Part shown: positions 51,763 to 63,061 of the stretch, piece by piece
Layout of the letters: each line of letters opens with the position of its first letter
Numbering within the stretch: position 1 is the stretch's first letter
Origin: Acidobacteriota bacterium
GTDB lineage: Bacteria; Acidobacteriota; Blastocatellia; UBA7656
Reading direction: 5' to 3'
Length of the DNA stretch: 64,000 nt
NCBI GenBank assembly: GCA_040754075.1
Contig: JBFMDH010000028.1
Location: 1-64,000, forward strand
Position numbers and translations under genes: made by a program
Notes under the pieces: model-generated
Databases searched by the model: none
What the model saw: the letters and a program-made list of their open reading frames with translations, nothing else
What the model was told of the DNA's origin: nothing

Positions 51763-53393
51763 TGATTGCTTCGCGACTTCTCAATGCGCGCCGCCATTTC
51801 ATCAATCATCTGTCTTTGGGTGAGTCCGAGCCAACAATGACCTTTACCCGCGCCGTAAAAAATTCGCGCTTCGATTGACGGTTTAGCTTGCGTGAAATGT
51901 TCATCCAGCATATGCACGGCGTTATTCAAAAAATAATTATCGGCTTCGCCAACCCAGATATTGATTTTGCCTTTTAATTTCGGCGCAAGCGTCGTCCAGT
52001 TGGTTTGCAACACCAGTCGCAAATCATATTTTTTCCAATGTTCGACGACGCTCGCATCAATCTCGCCGGTCTTGGGATGCCAGAGCGGACGCGGGCGACC
52101 ATCCGCGCCGCGCGGCCCATAGGTCGCATTCCAGGCGCCCCATTGTTCGCCTGACATTGCCCAACTGTCGCCCGCGCCCAAGACATTTTCCATCTGGCAT
52201 TCGTGGCGAATCGTGAAGCGGGTTTCGCCGTTTATCTCTCTGGCGCTTGGGCGTTCAAAGCCGTATTGATTCACATAAGCATTTTTATCGCGGTAGATGT
52301 TGACGAGTTGAAAGCCGCGAAAATCCACGCCATCGGGACAGTATGACCAGGTGCCATTAAAGAAATCGGGATAGAAAACCTGCAAGGCAAACGATACCCA
52401 ACCGCCCGTCGAACCGCCATCCAATACCCGCGCGTAAGGTTCACCGATGCCGCGAAATTTCTGTTCAACAAAAGGAATCAATTCCTGCGTGACGGCATCC
52501 CCGTAGGGACCGTTATTTGCCGAGTTGACTTGATAGCAGTCACCAAACGGGCCATCGCCGTCCAGGTGCAACACAATCATTTTCGGTGTACTGTCGTCAT
52601 TCCAGGCGCTGAAAAATTCCGAACCCGGCGACATCATGCGCTGTACGCCTGTAAAGCGCGAACCGTAACCGCCGATGTGCACCCGCAAAGGGTATTGGCG
52701 CGACGGCTCTTTGGCGAAATCTTTGGGCAAGATGATTCCGGCGCGCAGATAAATCGGACGCCCATGAAATTTACTGAGCAATGCGGATTTGATTTTGACG
52801 AATTTGACCGAGTCGCTGTCGGCAGGCAATTGTTCTTCGGGTATTTTTTGCGTGAGTTCGATTTTTATGGTGCCGCCTTTTGTCGGGTCAATGGTGGCGC
52901 GTTGCACCATGCTGTAAAGATTATGCGGCGCGTTCACCGATTTTAAATCGTTGTTGATATCGAAAAGCGCTTGAATGAAATAGTCGCCCGCCGGTAATTT
53001 CGCTAGGCTTTCAATCGGAAATGCGACACAGGAATTATCAATGACGCCAGGTTTGCCGGTTGCAAAATTTTCCACGTCGCGCGCGAAAACCGGCGCGGAT
53101 TCCATGCCGGTGCGCCCAATCAACAGGCGCGGTTCGGGTTGCGCGAATTTTCCGAGAACCATAAACAGTCTGCCGTTTTGTGGTTTGTCGAGTAATCCGG
53201 CGGCAACCGTCACTTCAAATTTCAAACTTGAGCTTTGCGAGTCTGTAGCCAACAAAGCGTATTCGACGGGCAGGCGCGCAATTGCCGATGGCGCATTTTC
53301 ATTCGCGTAAATCGGTTCATTGAAATGGCTGACCGCTAAAAAAGCGAAAACCGTAACCAGTAAGGCGAAGCTAACCAATAGAAATTTATTCAT
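51759..53393 (-). CDS. Secreted esterase of the enterochelin-esterase/esterase D-like fold
   Basis: A 544-residue exported protein (signal anchor about 1-22). The first ~190 residues are a beta-sandwich domain. The alpha/beta-hydrolase domain has YPLRVHIGGYGSRF (oxyanion region), the nucleophile in VLDGGSTGGWVSFALQVFYP, an Asp in INIWVGEADNYF and the His in YGAGKGHCWLGLT. The nearest types are ferri-enterobactin esterase-like and antigen-85-like hydrolases, which act on diverse esters. No siderophore genes are nearby, so the substrate is open. Confidence 0.8.
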   Translation of the reverse strand: MNKFLLVSFALLVTVFAFLAVSHFNEPIYANENAPSAIARLPVEYALLATDSQSSSLKFEVTVAAGLLDKPQNGRLFMVLGKFAQPEPRLLIGRTGMESAPVFARDVENFATGKPGVIDNSCVAFPIESLAKLPAGDYFIQALFDINNDLKSVNAPHNLYSMVQRATIDPTKGGTIKIELTQKIPEEQLPADSDSVKFVKIKSALLSKFHGRPIYLRAGIILPKDFAKEPSRQYPLRVHIGGYGSRFTGVQRMMSPGSEFFSAWNDDSTPKMIVLHLDGDGPFGDCYQVNSANNGPYGDAVTQELIPFVEQKFRGIGEPYARVLDGGSTGGWVSFALQVFYPDFFNGTWSYCPDGVDFRGFQLVNIYRDKNAYVNQYGFERPSAREINGETRFTIRHECQMENVLGAGDSWAMSGEQWGAWNATYGPRGADGRPRPLWHPKTGEIDASVVEHWKKYDLRLVLQTNWTTLAPKLKGKINIWVGEADNYFLNNAVHMLDEHFTQAKPSIEARIFYGAGKGHCWLGLTQRQMIDEMAARIEKSRSNH

Positions 53394-53543
53394 GTGCAGA
53401 AAGACTCCGATTCGATTCGGCTGTCAGCCGAGCATAGCTTGTTTTACAGATACGCTCAAGCTATAACAGAATTGCTGAGACAGACTAGCCAATTCCGCAA
53501 TCTTTATGCTATTTTCTCACACTTTGAACGGCATAATTATTGA

Positions 53544-55079
<1,536 letters not shown>

Positions 55080-55102
55080 GCGGTTAATGACAGACCGTCA
55101 CT

Positions 55103-55162
55103 GATGAAGAGGTGAGAGGGGAAAGCGGTGAAGAGGTGAGGTTAATTTCAACTCTTCACCTC
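55103..55162. repeat. Purine-rich short-repeat hairpin between atpD and atpC
   Basis: Units of the type TGAAGAGG and TGAGAGG repeat in 55103-55140. GGTGAAGAG (55127-55135) pairs exactly with CTCTTCACC (55152-55160). Unit length varies between seven and nine bases, so it is a looser member of the short-unit hairpin group. It begins about 24 bases after the atpD stop and could adjust the ratio of beta to epsilon subunit. Confidence 0.7.
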
Positions 55163-55237
55163 GGCGCGCGTTGGTTCAATCAAAAGTTGAATGATTGGCG
55201 CGCGGCGCGGACAGAAAAATGAGAAGGTGAAAAACAG

Positions 55238-55645
55238 ATGATACGTCTTGAAGTGGTAACGCCGGAGCGTAAGGTTTTCGATGAAGATATTGACAGTGTG
55301 GAAGTGCCGGGGCTTGATGGCGAACTCGGCATTCTGCCCGGACATACGGAACTGGTGTCGATGCTCAAACCCGCAGGGCTGTTGATCTATCACAAAGGCG
55401 ATCATGCCGGAAAGATGGTCATTAGCGGCGGCTATGTCGAAGTTGGACCAAAACTCGTCACCGTGCTTGCCGATTCAGCCGTAACCCCCGAAGAGATTGA
55501 TTTGGCGCAAGCGATTGCCGAACGCGAACACGCCGAAAAACTGTTGCAACAGGCGATGACCGATACCTCGCAACACAACCTTGATGAAGCCCTGGCGAAA
55601 CTCGAACGCGCCAACCTCGAAAAACAACTGGCTGAAGCAAAATAA
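55238..55645 (+). CDS. atpC: F1 ATP synthase subunit epsilon
   Basis: A 135-residue subunit. The N-terminal beta-sandwich reads MIRLEVVTPERKVFDEDIDS, VEVPGLDGELGILPGHTELV and VISGGYVEVGPKLVTVLADS. The C-terminal helical hairpin (EREHAEKLLQQAMTD onward) is the regulatory part that can block rotation. It follows atpD by 158 bases, with a repeat hairpin in between. Confidence 0.96.
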   Translation: MIRLEVVTPERKVFDEDIDSVEVPGLDGELGILPGHTELVSMLKPAGLLIYHKGDHAGKMVISGGYVEVGPKLVTVLADSAVTPEEIDLAQAIAEREHAEKLLQQAMTDTSQHNLDEALAKLERANLEKQLAEAK

Positions 55646-55836
55646 TTTTCCGTTCGCAAAACTCTACAACTCACAAAGACTTTCCAAAGGTCATTCGTCC
55701 GTTTGAGAAACTGTTGATTGAAGCGTCGCGCCTGCGCGTCCAGAGGTAAGCATCTGCGCCGATGATGAAAGACGGCAATCACTTTCTCAATTCAGTTTTT
55801 GAATTTGCATCGCAGAAAACGCAAGAGGGGGAACCG

Positions 55837-56613
55837 ATGAATGAAACCGGGCGTTTTGCCAGTTATCCAAGTCTCAAAGATAAAGTTGTACTGGTGACCG
55901 GCGGCGGTTCAGGTATCGGCGCTGCAATCGTCGAACATTTCGTTTTGCAAGGCGCAAAGGTCGCGTTTCTCGATATTGCCGCTGAAGACGCCAACGCGCT
56001 GGTCAGTGATTTAGCTTCGCGCTGCGCCCTTCCGCCAATATTTTTGCAATGTGATGTGACAGACATTGCTGCTTTACAGAATGCGATAAAACAAGTCACC
56101 ACGCGGCTGGGCAATGTCAACGTGCTGGTAAACAATGCCGCAAGCGATGACCGTCACAATTTCGCGGAAGTGACCGAAGCTTACTGGGATAATCGCCTCG
56201 CGGTAAATTTGCGCCATCAGTTTTTCGCCATTCAAACGGTCGCGCCGATGATGATGGCAGCGGGCGGCGGTTCGATTATCAACCTGAGTTCGATTGCCTG
56301 GAAAATTCCTTCAACCGGATTGCCGGTTTATGTGACCGCGAAAGCCGCGATTGTCGGACTCACGCGCGCGATGGCAAAAGAGTTGGGCGCAGCCAACATT
56401 CGCGTCAATTGCGTTTTGCCCGGGGCGATTTTCACTGAGCGGCAGAAGCGTTTATGGATGACCGAAGACTATGTAGCCGAAATCATGAATGCCCAATGCT
56501 TGAAGCGCCAACTCCTGCCCGAAGATGTTGCAAGGCTTGTGTTGTTTCTTGCTGCTGATGACAGCTCGGCGATTACCAATCAAAGTTATGTAATTGACGG
56601 CGGCTGGGTGTGA
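55837..56613 (+). CDS. Short-chain dehydrogenase/reductase
   Basis: A 258-residue classical SDR. The NAD(P)-binding motif is VLVTGGGSGIGAAIVE, followed by CDVTD and NVLVNNAASD. The catalytic Ser152, Tyr165 and Lys169 lie in INLSSIAWKIPSTGLPVYVT then AKAAIVGL. The Asp in VAFLDIAAEDA after the second strand suggests NAD preference. The ATG at 55837 has GAGGGGGA upstream and is preferred over a frame from 55762. It is closest in style to sugar or hydroxyacid dehydrogenases. Substrate unknown. Confidence 0.92.
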   Translation: MNETGRFASYPSLKDKVVLVTGGGSGIGAAIVEHFVLQGAKVAFLDIAAEDANALVSDLASRCALPPIFLQCDVTDIAALQNAIKQVTTRLGNVNVLVNNAASDDRHNFAEVTEAYWDNRLAVNLRHQFFAIQTVAPMMMAAGGGSIINLSSIAWKIPSTGLPVYVTAKAAIVGLTRAMAKELGAANIRVNCVLPGAIFTERQKRLWMTEDYVAEIMNAQCLKRQLLPEDVARLVLFLAADDSSAITNQSYVIDGGWV

Positions 56614-56708
56614 AGTTATTGATTCAATCAATCTGTGCTTCAAACGTTTGCCTTAAAAATAATCAGAATATTTGCAAAGCCCTGCGAGGCTTATGAATTT
56701 GTAATTCT

Positions 56709-57758
56709 CTACGAAATTCTTCCCGCCGATATATCTGTGTGAATGCAGGCGACGCGATGACCTTTGTAAATTTCAACAAGCGGTGGTTTCGCGGTTTTGC
56801 ATTCGTCTGTGGCAATCGGGCAGCGCGTGTGAAAACGACAACCTGCGGGCGGGTTGATTGGCGTCGGCACATCGCCCCGCAATTTTTCGCGCTCGCGTTT
56901 GGCTCTCGGTTTAGCAATCGGAATTGCCGCGAGCAAAGCCTGGGTGTAAGGGTGTAGCGGGCGCGCATAAATTTCATCGGTATCAGCCTCTTCGACAATT
57001 TCACCGAGATACATCACCGCCACCTGGTCTGAAATATGTTTAACGACGGCAAGGTCATGGGCGATGAACAGATAGGTGAGGTTGAATTTCTGTTGTAGTT
57101 CACGAAGCAGATTTAAAATCTGCGCTTGAATGGAAACGTCGAGCGCCGACACCGCTTCGTCACAAACAATGAATTTCGGTTGCAGCGTCAAAGCGCGCGC
57201 GATGCCGATGCGTTGGCGTTGCCCGCCGGAAAATTCATGTGGATAGCGATTGGCGTATTCCGGTCTGAGTCCCACGAGTTGCAAAAGTTCCGCGACCTGC
57301 TGTTTCGCCGATTGTTTATTCGATGTTCCATTTGCTGATGCGACGGATGAACTTGCATCACGTTTGTCATTCACCAAACTCGATTCGATGCCATGCGCCA
57401 ACAAGGGTTCTTCAAGCATACTGCCAACCGTCATGCGCGGATTTAGAGAGCCATACGGGTCTTGAAAGATAATCTGCATGTCGCGCCGGAGTTTGCGCAA
57501 CTCACTGGCATTTAAATTAAAAACTTCCTGCCCATCGAAAACCACGCGCCCCGAGGTTGGCTCAATCAATCGTAAAATCGTCCGTCCCGCAGTGGTCTTG
57601 CCGCAACCCGATTCGCCGACGAGTCCAAGCGTTCGTCCGCGTTCGATGGAAAACGAAATGCCATCAACGGCGCGCACCACGCCGATGGTTTGTGGAATGA
57701 TGCCTTTGCGAATCGGATAGTGTTTGACGAGATTTTCAACCGTGAGCAGTTCATTCAT
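56709..57758 (-). CDS. Oligopeptide/dipeptide ABC transporter ATP-binding protein (OppF/DppF type)
   Basis: A 349-residue ATPase. Walker A is [20 protein letters not shown], the Q-loop is [14 protein letters not shown], the signature is [15 protein letters not shown] and Walker B is [14 protein letters not shown]. The C-terminal peptide-transporter extension [20 protein letters not shown] carries the cysteines that bind an Fe-S cluster in some members. A polar insertion of about 30 residues ([20 protein letters not shown]) lies in the helical domain. No permease, binding protein or OppD is adjacent on this strand, so partners may lie elsewhere. Confidence 0.93.
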   Translation of the reverse strand: MNELLTVENLVKHYPIRKGIIPQTIGVVRAVDGISFSIERGRTLGLVGESGCGKTTAGRTILRLIEPTSGRVVFDGQEVFNLNASELRKLRRDMQIIFQDPYGSLNPRMTVGSMLEEPLLAHGIESSLVNDKRDASSSVASANGTSNKQSAKQQVAELLQLVGLRPEYANRYPHEFSGGQRQRIGIARALTLQPKFIVCDEAVSALDVSIQAQILNLLRELQQKFNLTYLFIAHDLAVVKHISDQVAVMYLGEIVEEADTDEIYARPLHPYTQALLAAIPIAKPRAKREREKLRGDVPTPINPPAGCRFHTRCPIATDECKTAKPPLVEIYKGHRVACIHTDISAGRIS

Positions 57759-57935
57759 AACCTGTGAGCAAGGTAACACAGCCCATCGGTGGCAGCAACA
57801 AACAAAATTTATACGCCAAGTGTCGGGGAATTATTGCGCTTGGAGTTGGAATAGTTTGGAAAAAAGCCCGATTTTTCAGCAGTTAGGGTGAACTTTCGGC
57901 TGGCATCAGAGTTGCTCTTAGCTATCATGTTCGCC

Positions 57936-59003
57936 ATGACCTACAGAAAGGCAACGATAATTTACAATCCCATGTCCGGGCGAAAAGGCAAACGAACCGA
58001 GAAAGCCAAAGAGATGGTGCGGCTTTTGGAAACGCGCGGCATTCAGGCGGAAGCCTGTGCCACGACCGCGCCGCACGATGCCACGCGCCTTGCCCGCGAA
58101 GCGATTGCCAACGGCGCGAACCTCATCATCAGTTATGGCGGCGACGGAACCTTGAACGAAGTGATTCAACCGATGGTCGGCACCGATGTCGCGCTTGCGG
58201 TATGGGCAGGTGGCACGGCAAATGTCGTAGCGAAAGATTTACATCTGCCGAAAAACAGCGAACGTCTTGCGGATGTCATCGCCGCCGGAAAGACCAGACG
58301 CATCGCTTTAGGGTGCGCTTCGCGCAGTCAGGAGTCAGGAGTCTGGAGTCGAGAGTCTGGTGTTCGGTGTCCGGCGTCCGATGCCTTTGACAATGAACCT
58401 GGTGTGCAAAAAGTCGAATCCGATTCGGCGATTGACCAGCAAAGCGATTTACGGCAACCAGATATTTCAAACAACGGACTCCAGACTCCAGACTCCAAAC
58501 TCCAGACTCTTAAAAGATATTTTTTCATGTTCGCGGGTATCGGGCTTGATGCTTCGATTTCGCGGGGCGTGAATGCGAAACTTAAACGCAAGACCGGTGA
58601 ATTTGCCTTCTGGGTGTCCGGCATTAAGCATCTCTTTGCCTGGGATGCCCCGGTATTCGATGTTCAGGTTGATGGTCAAAAATATCAGAGCGCCTTTACC
58701 CTGGTCGGCAAAGGTAAAGGATATGGCGGCGGCATCAAAATGGCGAAGAACGCCAAACTCGAACAGCCCGAATTTGAACTGTTCATCTTGCCGCGCCACA
58801 AAAGAAACATTGTTTATTTGATTGATTTATTGAAAGGCTTTTTAGGCAAGCCCGAACGTTCGAGCGCAACCATTCTTTGCGCCAAACGCATCAAGGTCAA
58901 TTCCGATAAGGAAATTTGGGTTGAGCTTGATGGCGAACTCGCGGGCACCTTGCCGATGACCTTTGAAGCCGTGCCTGATGCGTTATCGGTTATCGTGCCG
59001 TGA
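57936..59003 (+). CDS. YegS/diacylglycerol kinase family lipid kinase with an internal repeat insertion
   Basis: About 355 residues. The kinase part reads ATIIYNPMSGRKGKRTEKAK, the nucleotide motif ISYGGDGTLNEVIQPM and AVWAGGTANVVAKDLHLP. At about residue 128 the usual LGCANGRYFF-type strand is broken after LGCA by about 65 residues (QESGVWSRESGVRCPAS to LQTPDSKLQTL) encoded by a heptamer-repeat hairpin; the frame then resumes with RYFFMFAGIGLDASISRGVN. The C-terminal domain is intact to VPDALSVIV. The insertion sits in a surface loop between strands, so the enzyme may still fold. The start among three ATGs (57888, 57927, 57936) is uncertain. Confidence 0.88.
   Translation: MTYRKATIIYNPMSGRKGKRTEKAKEMVRLLETRGIQAEACATTAPHDATRLAREAIANGANLIISYGGDGTLNEVIQPMVGTDVALAVWAGGTANVVAKDLHLPKNSERLADVIAAGKTRRIALGCASRSQESGVWSRESGVRCPASDAFDNEPGVQKVESDSAIDQQSDLRQPDISNNGLQTPDSKLQTLKRYFFMFAGIGLDASISRGVNAKLKRKTGEFAFWVSGIKHLFAWDAPVFDVQVDGQKYQSAFTLVGKGKGYGGGIKMAKNAKLEQPEFELFILPRHKRNIVYLIDLLKGFLGKPERSSATILCAKRIKVNSDKEIWVELDGELAGTLPMTFEAVPDALSVIVP
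58326..58510. repeat. Heptamer-repeat hairpin (AGTCTGG units) inside a coding sequence
   Basis: The left arm has eight units: AGTCAGG twice, AGTCTGG, AGTCGAG, AGTCTGG, TGTTCGG, TGTCCGG and CGTCCGA (58326-58381). The right arm has five: GGACTCC, AGACTCC twice, AAACTCC and AGACTCT (58476-58510). The arms are reverse complements with unit-level variation. The whole element is read in frame as part of the lipid kinase without a stop codon. Confidence 0.93.
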
Positions 59004-59095
59004 AGGTTTATTTTCCGCTTTGCCAGACAGCGAAGATTGAACGAAAATAAAAGGTACGGGCAGCCATAACGCAAAGATATTTTGGAGGTAGTTTT

Positions 59096-60352
59096 ATGCG
59101 TTCCCTGCTTTTATTTATTCTCATTCTCACTCTTCCGGCTTTGAGCCTTGCTCAATCAACCCCTGTGCAGGCTGCTGTGGAACCGAATGCGGGAGCGGCG
59201 ACTGCGTCGGCTGCATCAACCGCTGCCGAATTTGATCGCCTGCGATTTTCGGGTAACGATGCGGTTTACAATATGGATTACAAGTTTGCCGCAAACACCT
59301 TTCAACAGATGGTCAAACTCATACCTGACCACCCTGCCGGATATATTTATCTCGCCAACAATATGTGGTTGGAATGGTTGAATGCCAACCGGCGATTGAG
59401 CACCTCGCTTTATTCGGGCGGCTCTTTTTACAATCAGGACGCCGAGGAGGATAAATTCGACCCCAAACGCGATAAAGAATTCCAGGATTTAATCAAGAAA
59501 GCCATTGAGGTCGCAAAAGCGCGGCTCGCTGCCAATCCTAAAGATGTCGAGGCGCTCTATTATCAAGGTGCGGCGCAAGGGCTGCGCGCCGCTTATACGG
59601 TTACGGTCAAGCGCAGTTTTCGTAAAGCCATCGGTGATGCCAATGGTTCCGTGAAAATTCAAAAGCAGGTCGTCAAACTCGACCCCAATTACACGGACGC
59701 TTATCTGAGCATAGGGGTTTATGAGTACACGGTTGATAATCTGTCATTTTTCTGGCGGACGCTGGCGCGCGTCGTCGGCATTCGCGGCTCCAAGAAAAAA
59801 GGTATCGAATATCTGGAATCGGTCACGCAGAAAGGCAAATTCACCGCCGATGATGCGCGGGTGGTTTTAATCGGAGTTTACAGTCGCGAAAAACAACCGG
59901 AAAAATCGCTGGAGTTGATTAGTTATTTATCAAAGAAATATCCCCGCAATTATCTCTTCGGTATTGAACGCGCCACCATGCTCTATCAACGAAATCGCGG
60001 CGCGGAAGGCGCGCAGGTCTTTTCCGAATTGCTCAAAGATGAGCGCACGGCTTCACTGGTAACCGATTTGATTAATTATCAATGGGCGGAATCATTGATG
60101 AAAACCGGCGAAACTGCCGCCGCCGTTGACCATTACAAAGAGGTGATTAAATGGGCGAAATCCGAAAAATCGCTGGTCTCGCAAGCGCATCTGCGGTTGG
60201 GGCAGGCACTCGACACGCTCGGCAAACGCGATGAAGCGGTTGCTCAGTATCAAACCGTTTTAAAACGCGAAAATATTTTCGATTCGCATAAACAGGCAAA
60301 AGCCTATATCGAGAAACCTTTTGTTGATGAAGCCGCGAAGCGCAAAAGTTGA
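59096..60352 (+). CDS. Exported TPR-repeat protein
   Basis: A 418-residue protein with a signal peptide (MRSLLLFILILTLPALSLAQ) and about six or seven TPR-like helical pairs, for example DAVYNMDYKFAANTFQQMVK, GSVKIQKQVVKLDPNYTDAY and LRLGQALDTLGKRDEAVAQY. GGAGGT precedes the ATG. It is probably a periplasmic scaffold. The sequence gives no partner. It begins 92 bases after the lipid kinase. Confidence 0.82.
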   Translation: MRSLLLFILILTLPALSLAQSTPVQAAVEPNAGAATASAASTAAEFDRLRFSGNDAVYNMDYKFAANTFQQMVKLIPDHPAGYIYLANNMWLEWLNANRRLSTSLYSGGSFYNQDAEEDKFDPKRDKEFQDLIKKAIEVAKARLAANPKDVEALYYQGAAQGLRAAYTVTVKRSFRKAIGDANGSVKIQKQVVKLDPNYTDAYLSIGVYEYTVDNLSFFWRTLARVVGIRGSKKKGIEYLESVTQKGKFTADDARVVLIGVYSREKQPEKSLELISYLSKKYPRNYLFGIERATMLYQRNRGAEGAQVFSELLKDERTASLVTDLINYQWAESLMKTGETAAAVDHYKEVIKWAKSEKSLVSQAHLRLGQALDTLGKRDEAVAQYQTVLKRENIFDSHKQAKAYIEKPFVDEAAKRKS

Positions 60353-60689
60353 GCGCAAATAATCTATGGGCAGGCGCAACCCTGCCCACATCTCCTTTCA
60401 CCCACCGACCAATTATTGCTGCTGTGATTGCCTCCGTAGCTAAAATTCTGCTACTTGCCAATTGCCCTTGATTGATGTCTAATAATCGCACGGTCCCGAC
60501 ATCTCTAATCCTTTAAAACGATTAAACAAACATCAGGTAACGGATAAAAAATTGTTCAAGCATCAGGGGTAAAGCCTGCGAAATAAATTTTGTGATAGCC
60601 CGCTGGCAACCTGCGGGCAAAATGTTTGATTGTTCCGGCTAAACGGTTCCGACAAAACTTTCATTTCTAAGGATGAGTTTATCTCTATG
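60353..60689. other. Leader region of the GH3 gene with two hairpins
   Basis: GGGCAGG (60368-60374) pairs with CCTGCCC (60381-60387) just after the TPR gene stop, without a T run. GCCCGC (60598-60603) pairs with GCGGGC (60613-60618), about 70 bases before the GH3 start, followed by AAAATG. No known riboswitch was recognised. Confidence 0.5.
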
Positions 60690-63050
60690 AGAAAGCTGTC
60701 GGTTGTTCTGCTTCTTTTATTCATCTGCTCCCAGACCTTCAACCTTCAATCAGTCGCATTCAATTCCGATTCTTCGGATTCCACTTCGTTGCTATTAATC
60801 AATGGCAAAGACCCTGTAAATGAAGACCTGTTGGATAGCCAGGCGTTTTTTGAAAAAGCCAGTCAAGCGCCGCGTCCTTCAGCGGCTATCAATGCAAAGG
60901 TCGAAGTCTTGCTGAGAAAGATGACGCTCGAAGAAAAAGTCGGGCAGATGACGCAACTTGAAATCGGCATGATTTGCGATGGCAGCAATCAGGATTTACG
61001 CATCAATCCTGAGAAGTTGGAAAAGGCGATTGTCAAATACGGCGTCGGTTCGATTTTGAACGTCAGCGGCGAAGCCTTGACCGTGGATAAATGGCACGAA
61101 ATTATCGGACAGATTCAGGAAGCCGCGAAAAAAACGCGATTGAAAATCCCGGTCATCTACGGCATTGATTCGGTTCACGGTTTGAATTACGCGCAAGGCT
61201 CGACGCTCTTTCCACAAAATACGGGAATGGCGGCGACCTGGAATCCGGCTTTGATGATGCGGACTTCGGAAATCACCGCAATGGAAACCCGCGCCAGCGC
61301 CATTCCCTGGAATTTCGCGCCGGTGCTTGATTTGGGCAGACAGGTGATCTGGCCCCGTTACTATGAAACCTTTGGTGAAGACCCCTATCTCGCAAAGGTG
61401 ATGGGCGTCGCATCGGTGCGCGGTTACGAAGGCGCGAACGTCGCCGCGCCGAATAAAGTCGCTGCCTGTTTGAAACATTACCTGGGTTATAGCTTCCCTT
61501 TGAGTGGCAAAGACCGCACGCCCGCCTGGATTCCCGAAAATTATTTGCGCGAATATTTTCTGCCGCCTTTTCAGGCAGCGGTTGCCGCTGGCGCGCGTTC
61601 CGTGATGGTCAACTCTGCGGAAATCAACGGCGTGCCTGTGCATGCCAGCAAACATATTTTGACGGATATTTTGCGCACCGAACTTGGTTTCAAAGGTTTG
61701 GTGGTAAGCGATTGGGAAGATATAAAAAAAATGGTTACGCAACACGGCGTAGCGGCTTCGGAAAAAGAAGCGACCCGCATGGCAATTATGGCTGGCATAG
61801 ATATGAGTATGGTGCCCGGCAGTTACAGTTTCAGCGACCACTTGATGGCGCTTGTCAAAGAAGGCGCAGTACCGATGACGCGCATTGATGAAGCGGTGCG
61901 ACGGGTGTTGTATTTGAAATTCGATCTTGGACTTTTTGAAAAGCCGATGCCCGATGCGTCTTTGAAAGCGAAATTCGGTTCGGTTGAATCGCGAGCCGTG
62001 AGTTTGCAGGCGGCGCGCGAATCTTTGACGTTACTTAAAAACGATAAAAATATTTTGCCGCTCGCAAAAAATACGAAGGTGTTGGTCGCAGGTCCCACCG
62101 CCGATTCGCTCAGTTCGCTCAACAATGGTTGGACGTATGTCTGGCAGGGGACAAATGAAAATCTCTATCCCAAAGACCGCGCCACGATTCTTGCAGCTAT
62201 CAAAGCGAAGGTCGGTAGTAACAATGTGAATTTCGTGCAAGGCGCATCGCTTGAGAAAGCAGAAAATGTCGCGGCAGCCACACAGGCGGCGCGGGATGCA
62301 GATGTTGTGGTGCTCTGTCTTGGCGAAGGCGCGTATGCAGAAACGCCCGGAAACATTGATGATTTAACCTTGCCCGAAGCGCAATTGGAACTTGCCGAAG
62401 CGGTCGCCGCCACCGGCAAGCCCGTCGTCCTGGTTTTAGCCGAAGGTCGCCCGCGCGTCATCAGTCGCATCGCCGACAAAATGACTGCCGTTTTAATGGC
62501 TTACAATCCGAGCAACGAAGGCGGTCAGGCGATTGCCGATGTACTATTCGGCGATTTCAACCCTTGCGGCAAATTGCCCTTCACCTATCCGCGTCATCCC
62601 AACGCCTTGCTTGCCTATGACCACAAAATCTGGGAAGACGGCGCGACCAGTTTCGGCTACACGGCATTCAAACCGCAGTGGAATTTCGGCGATGGCATGA
62701 GCTACACAACATTCGCTTATAGCGATTTGCGACTCGATAAAAAGACGGTTGGTTTAAATGGCGCAATCAACGTCAGCGTCAAAGTCACCAACACCGGCAA
62801 TCGCCCAGGCAAAGAAGCGGTGTTGCTGTATGTGCGCGATGTGGTGGCTTCGATCACCCCGCCCGGCAAACGCCTCAAACGCTTTGCGAAAATTTATCTC
62901 GAACCGGGGAGTAGCAAAACCCTCAGTTTCACTTTGAAGCGCGATGATTTTTCGTTCATCGCGGCGAACAATAAACCGACGGTTGAACCCGGCGATTTTG
63001 AAGTAATGGCCGGCGCGTTGAAAGAGAAATTCACCCTGCTTGCGAAATGA
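60690..63050 (+). CDS. Exported GH3 family beta-glucosidase
   Basis: A 786-residue enzyme. The ATG at 60690 starts a signal peptide (MRKLSVVLLLLFICSQTFNL); a TTG-initiated extension from 60630 is less likely. The GH3 N-terminal barrel (about 80-400) has PVIYGIDSVHGLNYAQGSTL, FPQNTGMAATWNP, the KHYLGYSFP substrate loop and the catalytic nucleophile Asp in GLVVSDWEDI. The C-terminal sandwich has VVLCLGEGAYAETPGNIDDL and the fibronectin-like tail NTGNRPGKEAVLLYV. It cleaves terminal beta-glucosides (cello-oligosaccharides or similar) in the periplasm or outside. Confidence 0.94.
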   Translation, partial: RKLSVVLLLLFICSQTFNLQSVAFNSDSSDSTSLLLINGKDPVNEDLLDSQAFFEKASQAPRPSAAINAKVEVLLRKMTLEEKVGQMTQLEIGMICDGSNQDLRINPEKLEKAIVKYGVGSILNVSGEALTVDKWHEIIGQIQEAAKKTRLKIPVIYGIDSVHGLNYAQGSTLFPQNTGMAATWNPALMMRTSEITAMETRASAIPWNFAPVLDLGRQVIWPRYYETFGEDPYLAKVMGVASVRGYEGANVAAPNKVAACLKHYLGYSFPLSGKDRTPAWIPENYLREYFLPPFQAAVAAGARSVMVNSAEINGVPVHASKHILTDILRTELGFKGLVVSDWEDIKKMVTQHGVAASEKEATRMAIMAGIDMSMVPGSYSFSDHLMALVKEGAVPMTRIDEAVRRVLYLKFDLGLFEKPMPDASLKAKFGSVESRAVSLQAARESLTLLKNDKNILPLAKNTKVLVAGPTADSLSSLNNGWTYVWQGTNENLYPKDRATILAAIKAKVGSNNVNFVQGASLEKAENVAAATQAARDADVVVLCLGEGAYAETPGNIDDLTLPEAQLELAEAVAATGKPVVLVLAEGRPRVISRIADKMTAVLMAYNPSNEGGQAIADVLFGDFNPCGKLPFTYPRHPNALLAYDHKIWEDGATSFGYTAFKPQWNFGDGMSYTTFAYSDLRLDKKTVGLNGAINVSVKVTNTGNRPGKEAVLLYVRDVVASITPPGKRLKRFAKIYLEPGSSKTLSFTLKRDDFSFIAANNKPTVEPGDFEVMAGALKEKFTLLAK

Positions 63051-63061
63051 ACTTGAAATGA

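Noticed and set aside
60353-60689. Riboswitch in the GH3 leader
   Set aside because: Only two short hairpins were found and no known aptamer landmarks.
60996-61841. 281-codon antisense frame inside the GH3 gene
   Set aside because: A long shadow frame in GC-rich coding sequence; the GH3 frame carries all expected catalytic motifs.
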